Source of the DNA: TMP-24 sp964600685
Lineage (GTDB): Bacteria > Pseudomonadota > Alphaproteobacteria > Rhodobacterales > Rhodobacteraceae
Reading direction: 5' to 3'
DNA length: 64,000 bases
NCBI GenBank assembly: GCA_964600685.1
Contig: CAZRKU010000001.1
Span: 1 to 64,000 of the forward strand
Position numbers and translations under genes: made by a program. Below the pieces are notes generated by a model that was given only the letters and a program-made list of their open reading frames with translations, was not told the DNA's origin and searched no databases. Of the stretch, positions 27,635-36,718 are shown one piece after another; the first letter of the stretch is position 1; every line of letters begins with the position of its first letter.

Positions 27635-29413
27635 ATGCCCAGCTACAATGCCCCGACCAAAGACATGCAGTTCCTGCTGCACGAGGTGCTGGAGGTCAGC
27701 CGTTCCGCCGTTCCGGGTTACAGTGGCCTTGAAGCGGATTTCACCGGCGCGGTGCTGGAGGAAGCGGGCAAGATCGCGCGCGATGTGCTGGCACCCCTGA
27801 ACGCCTCGGGCGATCAGGAAGGCTGCCGGCTGGAAAATGGCATCGTCCATACGCCCAAGGGTTTCAAGGCGGCCTTCCAGGCGATGAAGGACGGCGGCTG
27901 GACCGCGCTCGACTGCGATCCGGCCTATGGCGGCCAGGGCCTGCCGCACCTGATGTATTGCGCGATGGGCGAGATGTTCGTCTCGGCCAACATGGCCTTC
28001 AACATGTATCAGGGCCTGACCCACGGCGCCTATTCGGCGATCCATGCCCATGGCACCGCCGAGCAGAAAGCCACCTACCTGCCGAAGATGGTCACCTGCG
28101 ACTGGACCGGCACGATGAACCTGACCGAGCCGCACTGCGGCACCGACCTCGGGCAGCTCCGCACCAAGGCCGAACCGCAGGCCGACGGCAGCTACCGCAT
28201 CACGGGGCAGAAGATCTTCATCTCGGCCGGCGATCACGACATGGCGGAGAACGTCGTCCATCTGGTGCTGGCCAAGGCCCCGGGCGGCGGCGAGGGGACC
28301 AAGGGCATCTCGCTTTTCATCGTGCCGAAATTCCTGGTGAACACCGACGGTTCGCTCGGCACCAGGAACGCCGTCTCGGTCGGCAAGATCGAGGAAAAGA
28401 TGGGCATCCACGGCAACGCCACCTGCGTGATGAACTATGACGGGGCGACCGGCTTCCTGCTGGGCGAGTTGCACAAGGGCATGCGCGCCATGTTCACCAT
28501 GATGAACGAGGCACGGCTCGCGGTCGGGCTCCAGGGCTATGCGGTGGCCGTGGCCGCCTATCAGAACTCCCTCGGCTACGCCAGGGAACGCCTGCAGGGC
28601 CGTGACGTGACCGGCGCGAAGAACCCGAACGGCCCGGCCGACCCGCTGATCGTCCACCCCGACATCCGCCGGGCGCTGATGGACCAGAAAAGCTTCACCG
28701 AAGGCGCACGCGCCCTCACCTTCTGGGGCGCCTCGCTGATCGACCGGGCGAACCGGGCCGGCGACGACGCGGCCGAGGGGCTGATCTCGCTCCTCACCCC
28801 GGTGATCAAGGGCTTCCTGACCGACAAGGGCTTCGACAGCGCGGTGCAGGCCCAGCAGATCTGGGGCGGCCATGGCTATATCGAGGAACAGGGCATGTCG
28901 CAGTTCGTCCGCGACGCCCGCATCACCATGATCTACGAAGGCGCGAACGGCGTGCAGGCGCTTGACCTCGTGGGCCGCAAGCTGGCGCAGGAGGGCGGCA
29001 CGCATGTGATGGCCTTCTTCGAACTGGTGAAGGGCTTCATCCGGGAAAACGAAGGCAACGCCGGCCTGAAGACCGACTTCCTCGACCCGCTGAAGGCCGC
29101 CTCCAAGGATCTTCAGGCCGCGGGTATGTATTTCATGCAGAACGGCATGAAGACCCCCAATGCGGCGCTCGCCGGCTCCTACGACTTCATGCATCTCTTC
29201 GGCCATGTCTGCCTGGGGCTGATGTGGGCGCGCATGGCGAAGTCGGCGCACGCGGCACTCGCGGCCGGCGGCGGCGACCGCGCCTTCTACGAGACGAAGC
29301 TGGCCACCGGGCGCTATTACATGGCGCGCCAGCTGCCCGCGACCGGGCTGCATCTGACCCGCATCCAGTCCGGGGCCGATCCGGTCATGGCACTTCCCGC
29401 CGAGGCGTTCTAG
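27635..29413 (+). CDS. Acyl-CoA dehydrogenase, long form (DmdC-like subgroup)
   Basis: FAD enzyme of 592 aa, about 200 residues longer than ordinary acyl-CoA dehydrogenases. It has an N-terminal extension and a C-terminal domain (HVMAFFELVKGFIRENEGN onward). Core motifs: MNLTEPHCGTDLGQLRTKA around the FAD site, KIFISAGDHDMAENVVH, QIWGGHGYIEEQGMSQFVRD, and the catalytic Glu in ITMIYEGANGVQ. The same architecture is found in DmdC (methylmercaptopropionyl-CoA dehydrogenase) and in broader fatty acyl-CoA dehydrogenases. Gene order with MerR, thiolase and FadJ argues for general beta-oxidation. Substrate range cannot be read from the sequence. Confidence 0.92.
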   Translation: MPSYNAPTKDMQFLLHEVLEVSRSAVPGYSGLEADFTGAVLEEAGKIARDVLAPLNASGDQEGCRLENGIVHTPKGFKAAFQAMKDGGWTALDCDPAYGGQGLPHLMYCAMGEMFVSANMAFNMYQGLTHGAYSAIHAHGTAEQKATYLPKMVTCDWTGTMNLTEPHCGTDLGQLRTKAEPQADGSYRITGQKIFISAGDHDMAENVVHLVLAKAPGGGEGTKGISLFIVPKFLVNTDGSLGTRNAVSVGKIEEKMGIHGNATCVMNYDGATGFLLGELHKGMRAMFTMMNEARLAVGLQGYAVAVAAYQNSLGYARERLQGRDVTGAKNPNGPADPLIVHPDIRRALMDQKSFTEGARALTFWGASLIDRANRAGDDAAEGLISLLTPVIKGFLTDKGFDSAVQAQQIWGGHGYIEEQGMSQFVRDARITMIYEGANGVQALDLVGRKLAQEGGTHVMAFFELVKGFIRENEGNAGLKTDFLDPLKAASKDLQAAGMYFMQNGMKTPNAALAGSYDFMHLFGHVCLGLMWARMAKSAHAALAAGGGDRAFYETKLATGRYYMARQLPATGLHLTRIQSGADPVMALPAEAF

Positions 29414-29445
29414 TCTTTCGGCAAAACCACCGAAAGGAAACCGGA

Positions 29446-29658
29446 ATGCCCAAACGTTTGCGCCTGACCCGCCGTTTCACGGTCGCCATGACCAACGACG
29501 CCCATCGGACCCTCTTTCGTTTCGCGGAAGAGGCGGGCATCTCGGTGGACGAGGCGCTGACCTTCCTCTTCGAACATTTCGGCTCGGTGATGAATGCCGA
29601 CAATCTCAGCCACCGGCTGAAGCTTTTCAAGGCCGCGCTGGACGACCGCAAGGCCTGA
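29446..29658 (+). CDS. Small ribbon-helix-helix-like protein
   Basis: A 70-aa protein 32 bases after the acyl-CoA dehydrogenase, with an AAAGGA site. The pattern TRRFTVAMTNDAHRTLFRFA-EEAGISVDEALTFLFEHF fits one strand and two helices of the CopG/Arc (RHH) fold, including the Gly-Ile-Ser turn. The very basic N-terminus (PKRLRLTRR) supports nucleic-acid binding. RHH identity is an inference from pattern only. It may fine-tune the operon or be an antitoxin-like remnant, but no toxin gene is adjacent. Confidence 0.65.
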   Translation: MPKRLRLTRRFTVAMTNDAHRTLFRFAEEAGISVDEALTFLFEHFGSVMNADNLSHRLKLFKAALDDRKA

Positions 29659-29756
29659 CCTCGGACTGCCAAGACATTGTTCCCGATACGCTTTCCGACA
29701 TGACAGCCCATTCCGCCGGACCTAATCTCGGCGCGTCACCGGCGAAGGAACCCGAC

Positions 29757-30392
29757 ATGACCGCGAAACTCTATTGCTTCGGCGAAAGCGGCAATGCCTA
29801 CAAGGCGGCGCTGACCATGACACTCGCGGACTATGCGTGGGAGCCGGTCTTCGTGGATTTCTTCGGCGGCGAAGCCCGCACTGATCCCTTCCGCAAGATC
29901 AACCCCATGGGCGAGGTGCCGGTCCTGATCGACGGGGGCCTCACCCTCACGCAGTCCGCCCTCATTCAATATCACGTCGTTCAAAGGACCGGCCGTTTCG
30001 GCGGCACCGGCAAGACCGCCGAACGCGAGGTGATGCGCTGGATCCTGTGGGATAATCACAAGTTTTCGGGACAGATCGGCACGACGCGCTTCCTGATGAA
30101 CTTCCTGTCGCCCACCAAGCGACCCGCCGAGGTGATCGCGTTCCAGCAGGGCCGCCTGAAGGTTGCCTGCGGCATTCTCGACGAGCATCTTTCAGATCGT
30201 GACTGGGTGGCCGACCTCAACCCCACCATTGCCGACTTCGCCTGCTGCTCCTACCTTTACTACCCGGAACCTTTCGGCTTTGACCGCGCCGACTGGCCCC
30301 ACATCGACCGCTGGCTCGACCGGATCGCCGCCCTGCCCGGCTGGAAACATCCCTATGACCTGATGCCCGGCAACCCGTCCGACCGCGCCTGA
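29757..30392 (+). CDS. Glutathione S-transferase family protein
   Basis: 211-aa protein. The thioredoxin-fold N-terminus is AKLYCFGESGNAYKAALTM, followed by KINPMGEVPVLIDGGLTLTQSALI, which holds the cis-proline (EVPVL) and the glutathione gamma-glutamyl-binding Gln-Ser. The C-terminal helical domain is WVADLNPTIADFACCSYLYY. The start at 29757 is the ATG next to the conserved N-terminus. GSTs of this kind often sit in fatty-acid operons of this bacterial group. The reaction is unknown. It has no duplication or truncation. Confidence 0.88.
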   Translation: MTAKLYCFGESGNAYKAALTMTLADYAWEPVFVDFFGGEARTDPFRKINPMGEVPVLIDGGLTLTQSALIQYHVVQRTGRFGGTGKTAEREVMRWILWDNHKFSGQIGTTRFLMNFLSPTKRPAEVIAFQQGRLKVACGILDEHLSDRDWVADLNPTIADFACCSYLYYPEPFGFDRADWPHIDRWLDRIAALPGWKHPYDLMPGNPSDRA

Positions 30393-30506
30393 TCGTTGCG
30401 CCGCAGCGTCACAGGGGACAAAAGCTGACGCGCAGGTAAACTGCCCCGCAAGTCAGTCCCCCGCGCCCCCGAATCGCGGGGTGGCCTGCAAGGAGAGGAG
30501 CCGACC

Positions 30507-31718
30507 ATGACCGAAGCCTATATCTATGACGTCGCCCGCACCCCCCGCGGCAAGGGCCGCCCCGACGGCGCGCTGCACGAGGTAACCTCGGTCGCGCTGT
30601 CCGCCCGGCTTCTGAACGCGATCCGGGAACGCAACGGCCTGGACGGCCACGCGGTCGAGGATGTGATCTGGGGCAATGTCACCCAGGTCGGCGAGCAGGG
30701 CGGCTGCCTCGCGCGCTCCGCCGTGCTCCTGTCCGACCTTGACGAACGGATCCCCGGCCTCGCCATCAACCGCTTCTGCGCCAGCGGGATGGAGGCGGTG
30801 AACCTCGCCGCCAATCAGGTGCGGGGCGGCGCGGGCAACGCCTACATCGCCGGCGGGGTCGAGATGATGGGCCGGGTCGCCATGGGTTCGGACGGCGCGG
30901 CGATCGCCGTCGACCCGAGCCTTGCGATGAAGACCTATTTCGTGCCGCAGGGCATTTCCGCCGACCTCATCGCCACCGAATATGGCTTCACCCGCGATCA
31001 GGCCGACGCGCTCGCCGTCGAAAGCCAGCGCCGCGCGGCGGCGGCCTGGGCCGACAACCGTTTCGCAAGGTCCATCGTGCCGGTGAAGGACCAGAACGGC
31101 CTGATCATCCTCGCCCATGACGAATACATGCGGCCCGGCACCGACATGCAGGCGCTCGGGCGGCTCGACCCGTCCTTCAAGGCCATGGGCGAGGTCATGC
31201 CCGGCTTCGACAAGATCGCGCTGATGAAATATCCGCATCTGGAGCGGATCAACCATATCCACCACGCCGGCAACTCCTCCGGCATCGTCGACGGCGCGGC
31301 GGCGGTCCTGATCGGCAATGCCGAATTCGGCCGCGCCCAGGGGCTGAAGCCGCGCGCCCGCATCCGCGCGACGGCGAAAATCGGCACCGATCCGACCATC
31401 ATGCTGACCGGCCCGGTGCCGGTGACGGAAAAGATCCTCAAGGACAGCGGCATGTCGATCGGCGACATCGACCTGTTCGAGGTCAACGAGGCCTTCGCCT
31501 CGGTCGTCCTGCGCTTCCTGCAGGCCTTCGATGTCGACCCGGCGAAGGTGAATCCGAACGGCGGCTCCATCGCCATGGGCCATCCCCTTGGCGCAACCGG
31601 GGCGATCCTCATCGGCACCATGCTGGACGAGCTGGAACGCACCGGCCAGGGCACCGCGCTTGCCACGCTCTGCATCGCCAGCGGCATGGGCGCGGCCACG
31701 ATCATCGAACGGGTGTAG
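30507..31718 (+). CDS. Acetyl-CoA acyltransferase (thiolase)
   Basis: 403-aa thiolase that cleaves 3-ketoacyl-CoA in beta-oxidation. It has a strong ribosome site (AAGGAGAGGAG). The nucleophile is Cys91 in NRFCASGMEAVNLAA. The catalytic His is in NGGSIAMGHPLGATGA and the second Cys in TLCIASGMGAATIIE. An FVVNEAF-like segment is present (FEVNEAFASVVL). It is likely the FadA/FadI partner of the FadJ-like protein two genes downstream. Confidence 0.94.
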   Translation: MTEAYIYDVARTPRGKGRPDGALHEVTSVALSARLLNAIRERNGLDGHAVEDVIWGNVTQVGEQGGCLARSAVLLSDLDERIPGLAINRFCASGMEAVNLAANQVRGGAGNAYIAGGVEMMGRVAMGSDGAAIAVDPSLAMKTYFVPQGISADLIATEYGFTRDQADALAVESQRRAAAAWADNRFARSIVPVKDQNGLIILAHDEYMRPGTDMQALGRLDPSFKAMGEVMPGFDKIALMKYPHLERINHIHHAGNSSGIVDGAAAVLIGNAEFGRAQGLKPRARIRATAKIGTDPTIMLTGPVPVTEKILKDSGMSIGDIDLFEVNEAFASVVLRFLQAFDVDPAKVNPNGGSIAMGHPLGATGAILIGTMLDELERTGQGTALATLCIASGMGAATIIERV

Positions 31719-31780
31719 GCCCCCCACCCTCGCCCCCGTCTGCGTGGGGAGGGCCGGGGCGGAGAGCAACGGAGGAGAGA

Positions 31781-32254
31781 ATGCCGATCATCGACCAATC
31801 GAAATGCCCGGTCAAAACCGGTTCGATCTATCCCGAACCCTATGCCGCGATGATGAAGGGCCGCTCGTCCCTGCGTCTGGGCGAAGCGGGCGGCCTTACG
31901 CAATATGGCGTAAACCTGGTGACACTCGAACCCGGCGCCCTCTCCAGCCTGCGCCACTGGCATCAGAACGAAGACGAATTCGTGATGGTGACGGAAGGCG
32001 AATGCACGCTCGTCGACGATCAGGGCGAACATGCGATGCGCCCCGGCGATTGCGCCGCCTTCCCGGCCAACGACGGTAACGGCCACCATTTTGTGAACCG
32101 CACCGACCGCGTGGCAAAATTTCTCGTCGTCGGCACCAAGGCCCCGCAGGAAGTCGCGACCTATTGCGATGTGGACCTGCGGATCGCGATGGGCGGGGGC
32201 CGCGTCCGCTTCACCTACCGCGACGGGACAGAGTTCAAGGGGCCACGCGAATGA
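31781..32254 (+). CDS. Cupin domain protein A
   Basis: 157-aa single cupin. The metal ligands of cupin motif 1 are complete: His59, His61 and Glu66 in RHWHQNEDEF. Motif 2 contains RPGDCAAFPANDGNGHHFVN. GGAGGAG precedes the ATG. It is followed, after a repeat unit, by a paralogous cupin that lacks His61. Similar cupins lie next to fadJ-type genes in related bacteria, but no activity is known to me. It could be a small dioxygenase or a ligand-binding protein. Confidence 0.85.
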   Translation: MPIIDQSKCPVKTGSIYPEPYAAMMKGRSSLRLGEAGGLTQYGVNLVTLEPGALSSLRHWHQNEDEFVMVTEGECTLVDDQGEHAMRPGDCAAFPANDGNGHHFVNRTDRVAKFLVVGTKAPQEVATYCDVDLRIAMGGGRVRFTYRDGTEFKGPRE

Positions 32255-32264
32255 CGCTCTCCCC

Positions 32265-32313
32265 TTCATTCTGGCTCAAATATCCTCCGGGGGTCCGGGG
32301 GTGGAAGACCCCC
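32265..32313 (-). repeat. Intergenic repeat unit 3 between the two cupin genes
   Basis: Plus-strand reading TTCATTCTGGCTCAAATATCC followed by CCGGGGG and a hairpin GGGGG-TGGAAGA-CCCCC (32297-32313). Leftward orientation. It is a close match to the family core and starts 10 bases after the first cupin stop. Confidence 0.6.
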
Positions 32314-32339
32314 GGCGCCTGCCACAAGGGAGACGCGGC

Positions 32340-32825
32340 ATGATCCTGCGCAAAGGCACCGTCACGCCCGAGACCGGCCCCTCCTCCTACCCCGCCCCCT
32401 GCACGCTCCCAGCAGGCCGGATGCGCTGGTGGCCGATCCCGGACGCGGGCGGGCTGACCCAGTTTGGTGCGGCGACCGAAGAACTCGCCCCCGGCGCGCA
32501 GTCGGGCCAGCGCCATTGGCGCGAGGCGGCGGATGAATTTCTCTATGTTCTTGCTGGCGAAGTCACGGTCGTTGAAAACGATGGCGAACATGTGCTGGCC
32601 CCCGGCGATGCCGCATGCTGGCCTGCCGGCACCGCGAACGGCCACTGCCTGATCAATCGTTCCGACCGCCCCGCGACCTACCTGATCGTCGGCACCCGTG
32701 CGCCGGACGATATCTGCAACTATCCCGACATCGACCTGCAATACATCCGCCGGGACGGTCGGCGCGGACAGTACCGCAAGGACGGAACCCCCTGCCCCGG
32801 CTGGCCCAAGGAGACTGACAGATGA
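32340..32825 (+). CDS. Cupin domain protein B (divergent metal site)
   Basis: 161-aa paralogue of the preceding cupin (shared AGGLTQ-G, QRHW, DEF, GEH, APGDAA, ANGH, VGTRAP). AAGGGAGA precedes the ATG at 32340. The second metal histidine is replaced: RHWREAADEF has His59 and Glu66 but Arg at position 61, and the later GHH is GHC. It may therefore bind metal differently or not at all. It overlaps fadJ by four bases, so the two are co-translated. Confidence 0.82.
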   Translation: MILRKGTVTPETGPSSYPAPCTLPAGRMRWWPIPDAGGLTQFGAATEELAPGAQSGQRHWREAADEFLYVLAGEVTVVENDGEHVLAPGDAACWPAGTANGHCLINRSDRPATYLIVGTRAPDDICNYPDIDLQYIRRDGRRGQYRKDGTPCPGWPKETDR

Positions 32826-35017
32826 GCGATTTCACCTATAGCGCAGACGCCGACGGCGTCGCCACCATCACCTGGGATGTCAAATCCAGGTCGATGAACG
32901 TCCTCAACCTCGAAGCCGCGGCCGAGCTTGACGGGCTGATCGACCGCGCCATCGCCGATGACAGCGTGAAGGGCGTGATCCTGACGTCGGCCAAGAAGGA
33001 TTTCGCCGGGGGGATGGATCTCAACATCATCGCCCGGATGAAGGAAAGCGCCGGGGATGACCCGGCGCGCGGCCTTTTCGACGGGATCATGGGCTTTCAC
33101 CGGCTCGAACGGAAGATGGAACTGATGGGGCGCGACCTGAAGTCGGGCAAGGGCGGCAAGCCGATCGTCGCGGCGCTGCCCGGCACCGCGCTGGGGATCG
33201 GCCTCGAAATCCCGCTCTCCTGCCACCGGATCATCGCCGCCGACAATCCCAAGGCCAGGATCGGCCTGCCGGAGATTCTCGTCGGCATCTTCCCCGGCGC
33301 GGGCGGCACCACCCGCCTGGTCCGCAAGCTCGGGCCGATGGTCGCCTCGCCCTTCCTCTTGGAAGGCAGGCTTTCCGACCCCAAGGCCGCTCAGGCCGCC
33401 GGGATCATCGACGAAGTGGTGCCCGCCGATCAGCTGCTGGTGCGGGCGAAGGAATGGGTGCTGAACGCCGGGCCCGAGGATATGGTCAAGCCCTGGGACG
33501 TCAAAGGTTACAAGATGCCCGGCGGCGCGCCCTATCATCCGGCGGGGTTCATGACCTTCGTCGGCGCCTCGGCGATGGTTTCGGCCAAGACGATGGGCGT
33601 CTATCCGGCGGCCAGGGCGCTGCTCTCGGCCGCCTATGAAGGGGCGCTGGTGCCCTTCGACACGGCGATCAGGATCGAGGCGCGCTGGTTCACCCAGGTC
33701 TTGATGAACCCCTCGTCGTCGGCGATGATCCGGTCGCTGTTCATCAACAAGGAGGCGCTGGAAAAGGGCGCGAACCGGCCCAAGGTCGCCGATCAGACGG
33801 TGAAGAAGCTGGGCGTCCTCGGCGCGGGGATGATGGGGGCGGGCATCGCCCATGTCGCGGCGCTGGCCGGGATCGAGGTGGTGCTGATCGACGCGAGCCA
33901 GGAGGCGGCGGACCGGGGCCGCGCCCATTCCGAAGGCATCCTCGACAAGGGGCTGAAACGCGGCAAGGTCACGGCGGAGAAGAAGGCCGAAGTCCTCGCC
34001 CGCATCACCGCCACCACCGACTATGCCGCGCTCGCCGGGGTCGATCTGGTGGTCGAAGCCGTGTTCGAGGACATGAAGGTCAAAGCCGAGGTGACCGCGA
34101 GGGCCGAAGCGGTGATCCCGGCGGACGCGATCTTCGCCACCAACACCTCCACCCTGCCGATCAGCGATCTGGCCAAGGCCTCCAAGCGCCCCGGCCAGTT
34201 CATCGGCATCCATTTCTTCTCGCCGGTCGACAAGATGCTGCTGGTCGAGATCATCAGGGGCCGCGAGACCGGCGATGTCGCGGTGGCCAAGGCGCTCGAC
34301 TTCGTCCGGCAGATCCGGAAGACGCCGATCGTCGTCAATGACGCGCGGTTCTTCTACGCCAACCGCTGCATCATCCCCTACATCAACGAAGGCATCCGCA
34401 TGGTCGCCGAGGGGGTCGCGCCGGCGCTGATCGAGAACGGCGCGAAACTCCTCGGCCTGCCGCTCGGGCCGCTGCAACTGGTGGACGAGACCTCGCTCGA
34501 CCTCGGGGTGAAGATCGCCAGGGCGACGCGGGCGGCGATGGGCGACGCCTATCCGGACGGCGCCGTCGATCCGGTGCTGTTCGCCATGGCCGATCAGGGC
34601 CGCCTCGGCCGCAAGGCCAGGGCGGGCTTCTATGCCTATGACGACAGGGGCGAGCGGCTCGGCCTCTGGGACGGGCTTGGACAGGCCTGGCCGGTTGCCG
34701 ACGATCAGCCGGACCTGCGCGAGGTGCAGGGCCGCATGCTGATGGTGCAGGTTCTGGAAGCCGTGCGCGCGCTGGAGGAAGGGGTGCTCGAAGACATCCG
34801 CGAAGGCGACGTCGGCGCGATCCTCGGCTGGGGCTTCTGCCCTTGGTCGGGCGGGCCGTTCGGCTGGCTCGACATCGTCGGCGCCGCCCGCGCGGTCGAG
34901 ATCTGCGACGGGCTGGAAGCCCGCCACGGCGCCCGGTTCAAGGCGCCGAAGCGGCTGCGTGACATGGCGGCCAGGGGCGAAAGTTTCTACGGCAAGACAG
35001 CGGCGAAAGCGGCGTGA
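32822..35017 (+). CDS. Bifunctional enoyl-CoA hydratase / 3-hydroxyacyl-CoA dehydrogenase (FadJ/FadB-like)
   Basis: 731-aa multifunctional beta-oxidation enzyme. The N-terminal crotonase domain has the oxyanion-hole segment FAGGMDLNIIARM and GIFPGAGGTTRLVRK (residues about 60-175). The NAD-binding domain starts near residue 330 (LGAGMMGAGIAHVAALAG), and the catalytic His is in FIGIHFFSPVDKMLLVEII. The C-terminal dehydrogenase domain is duplicated (ANRCIIPYINEGIRM and MLMVQVLEAVRALEEG). With the thiolase and acyl-CoA dehydrogenase upstream it completes a beta-oxidation cycle. A hairpin repeat follows the stop. Confidence 0.95.
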   Translation: MSDFTYSADADGVATITWDVKSRSMNVLNLEAAAELDGLIDRAIADDSVKGVILTSAKKDFAGGMDLNIIARMKESAGDDPARGLFDGIMGFHRLERKMELMGRDLKSGKGGKPIVAALPGTALGIGLEIPLSCHRIIAADNPKARIGLPEILVGIFPGAGGTTRLVRKLGPMVASPFLLEGRLSDPKAAQAAGIIDEVVPADQLLVRAKEWVLNAGPEDMVKPWDVKGYKMPGGAPYHPAGFMTFVGASAMVSAKTMGVYPAARALLSAAYEGALVPFDTAIRIEARWFTQVLMNPSSSAMIRSLFINKEALEKGANRPKVADQTVKKLGVLGAGMMGAGIAHVAALAGIEVVLIDASQEAADRGRAHSEGILDKGLKRGKVTAEKKAEVLARITATTDYAALAGVDLVVEAVFEDMKVKAEVTARAEAVIPADAIFATNTSTLPISDLAKASKRPGQFIGIHFFSPVDKMLLVEIIRGRETGDVAVAKALDFVRQIRKTPIVVNDARFFYANRCIIPYINEGIRMVAEGVAPALIENGAKLLGLPLGPLQLVDETSLDLGVKIARATRAAMGDAYPDGAVDPVLFAMADQGRLGRKARAGFYAYDDRGERLGLWDGLGQAWPVADDQPDLREVQGRMLMVQVLEAVRALEEGVLEDIREGDVGAILGWGFCPWSGGPFGWLDIVGAARAVEICDGLEARHGARFKAPKRLRDMAARGESFYGKTAAKAA

Positions 35018-35026
35018 GGCGCGGGC

Positions 35027-35072
35027 TGGGGGCGCTGCCCCCAGACCCCCGGGATACTTGGACCAGAATGAA
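35027..35072 (+). repeat. Intergenic repeat unit 4 after fadJ
   Basis: Hairpin GGGGG-CGCTG-CCCCC (35028-35042), then GACCCCCGGGATACTTGGAC and CAGAATGAA. Rightward orientation, directly after the fadJ stop and before the convergent sulfotransferase gene. The hairpin is in a position to end transcription of the beta-oxidation operon. Confidence 0.62.
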
Positions 35073-35078
35073 CGAGGA

Positions 35079-35732
35079 TCACGGATCGAAGCGATAGCCG
35101 AAACGCCCGATATCCTCGGCGCAGATTCTGGCGACCAGCCCCGCATCCCGATCCGAATAAAGCCCCCGCCAGTCGCGGGGTCTTTGGCTTTCGTTGCTGC
35201 GGGCAAGCGGCGTGATCCGGAATCCCAGATGTGCCTCGAACGGCGCGAGGTCGGTCGCGAGACGCTCCAGCCGTGCGCAAAGCATCACACGGTCGCGACC
35301 ATCCGGCCCGCGGGTATAGGCCGCCGCCGGGGCGGCGCGAAAGGCCGCGATCGTCGAAGGATCGTTCAGGAACGCGCTGAAATCGTTCGATTTTGCCAAG
35401 GTCACGGCCGGATGGTGGAAGTGCTGCGCCCTCAGCCAGTGGTAATAGCTGACCAGCCGGTCCCAGGGATTGCGCACCAGCGTCACGATGAAGAACTGCG
35501 CCAACTCCTCCGCCGCCACCAGCCCGTCGAGATCGGCGAGCGTCGAATGTTTCCACAGGCGCCCCGCCGCCTTCAGCCCCCTCTGGCGGCCCGCCCGCGC
35601 CCGTGCCTTCGGCGTGTCGCCGATCAATATGTCGTCCGTCAGCGCCCGCGCCTCGAGCGCGAGCGCCAGCGCCGTGCCGCCGGTCTTCGGGATATGGATG
35701 AAGATGTAGCGCCGCCCGCGCGACAGGATCAT
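35079..35732 (-). CDS. Sulfotransferase family protein
   Basis: 217-aa protein of the PAPS-dependent sulfotransferase superfamily. The 5'-phosphosulfate loop is FIHIPKTGGTAL (residues 13-20 core). The 3'-phosphate motif is VTLVRNPWDRLVSYYHW (residues 83-99). No membrane segment is seen, unlike many eukaryotic homologues. The acceptor (saccharide, lipid or peptide) is unknown. It starts 4 bases after the EamA transporter gene and is probably co-transcribed with it. Confidence 0.88.
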   Translation of the reverse strand: MILSRGRRYIFIHIPKTGGTALALALEARALTDDILIGDTPKARARAGRQRGLKAAGRLWKHSTLADLDGLVAAEELAQFFIVTLVRNPWDRLVSYYHWLRAQHFHHPAVTLAKSNDFSAFLNDPSTIAAFRAAPAAAYTRGPDGRDRVMLCARLERLATDLAPFEAHLGFRITPLARSNESQRPRDWRGLYSDRDAGLVARICAEDIGRFGYRFDP

Positions 35733-35736
35733 CGCT

Positions 35737-36666
35737 CTACCGCGACCGCGCGGCGATGATCAGACCCGCGGCGAAGATCAGCACGATACCCAAGGCCGCC
35801 TTGATCCCGATCACCTCTCCCCACAGCGCCCAGGTCCAGAAGGCGCTCATCGGCAGGATCACATATTCGAAGACCGCGACCCGGCTCGCATCGGCGATCT
35901 GATAGGACTTGACCATCAGCCCGACGCCAAGAAGCGACCCCGCCGCCTGCACGAAGGTCCAGAAGAGGAAACTGCCGCTCGGCCAGACCGCGCCGCGCAG
36001 GATGAACCCGTCCGCCCCGGCGGGCACCGCGGGTTGCCAGAGCGCCAGCAGGCCCATGCCGATCAGGCCAAAGACCCCCAGCGCCAGGAAGAAGCCCAGA
36101 AGCAGGGTTTCCGCACTTTCGCCCGCGCACCATTCGCGCGTCGCGATATTGCCGGTGGCATAAAGCGCGCCGGCAAGGATCGGCAGGACCAGCGCGGGCG
36201 TGACATCCGTGCCTGGCCCGATGCCCAGAACCAGCAGCGCGCCGGTAAATCCGATGGTCACGGCAAGAATGCGGAACGGGCCGATCCGGTGGCCATAGAT
36301 GAAACGCGCGATCAGCAGAACGAAGATCGGCGCGGTGAAAAGGCCCGCCGCCACCTCCGCCACCGACAGGAAGGCAAGGCAGCCGAAATAGATCACCATC
36401 GCGCAACCATGGATCAGGCTGCGCGCCAGAACCGCACCCGGATTGCGGGGCCGCAGGCGCAACCCCAAAGGCACGGCCAGCGCCGCCAGAATCAGTCCGG
36501 CAAAGGCGGTCCGGGTCGCGTGAAACTGCCACAACCCGCCATCCGCCGCGATCTCGCGCACGAAATTGTCGGTAAAGGCGATGACGAAAGCATAGATCAG
36601 GATGAAGCCCGCCGCGATCAGCGTGCGGTTCGCGGCCAGGGTTTCGGTGGCGGGCGTGACGGTCAT
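35737..36666 (-). CDS. EamA/DMT family transporter
   Basis: 309-aa polytopic membrane protein with about ten hydrophobic helices and two EamA repeats, the first around residues 15-145 and the second around 160-305. Ends with the typical GIKAALGIVLIFAAGLII. Probable small-metabolite exporter; the substrate is unknown. It is divergent from the acyl-CoA ligase gene with only 52 bases between, so their promoters overlap or are very close. The sulfotransferase gene follows it. Confidence 0.9.
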   Translation of the reverse strand: MTVTPATETLAANRTLIAAGFILIYAFVIAFTDNFVREIAADGGLWQFHATRTAFAGLILAALAVPLGLRLRPRNPGAVLARSLIHGCAMVIYFGCLAFLSVAEVAAGLFTAPIFVLLIARFIYGHRIGPFRILAVTIGFTGALLVLGIGPGTDVTPALVLPILAGALYATGNIATREWCAGESAETLLLGFFLALGVFGLIGMGLLALWQPAVPAGADGFILRGAVWPSGSFLFWTFVQAAGSLLGVGLMVKSYQIADASRVAVFEYVILPMSAFWTWALWGEVIGIKAALGIVLIFAAGLIIAARSR

Positions 36667-36718
36667 GGAAGCTCCGGCGTCGGAATAGGGCTATGAGAAC
36701 CGAAGGCTCTGATTAATC

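Noticed and set aside
32720..35206. 828-codon open frame antisense to the FadJ-like gene
   Set aside because: It mirrors the codons of a well-supported two-domain enzyme and has low-complexity His/Asp/Gly content.
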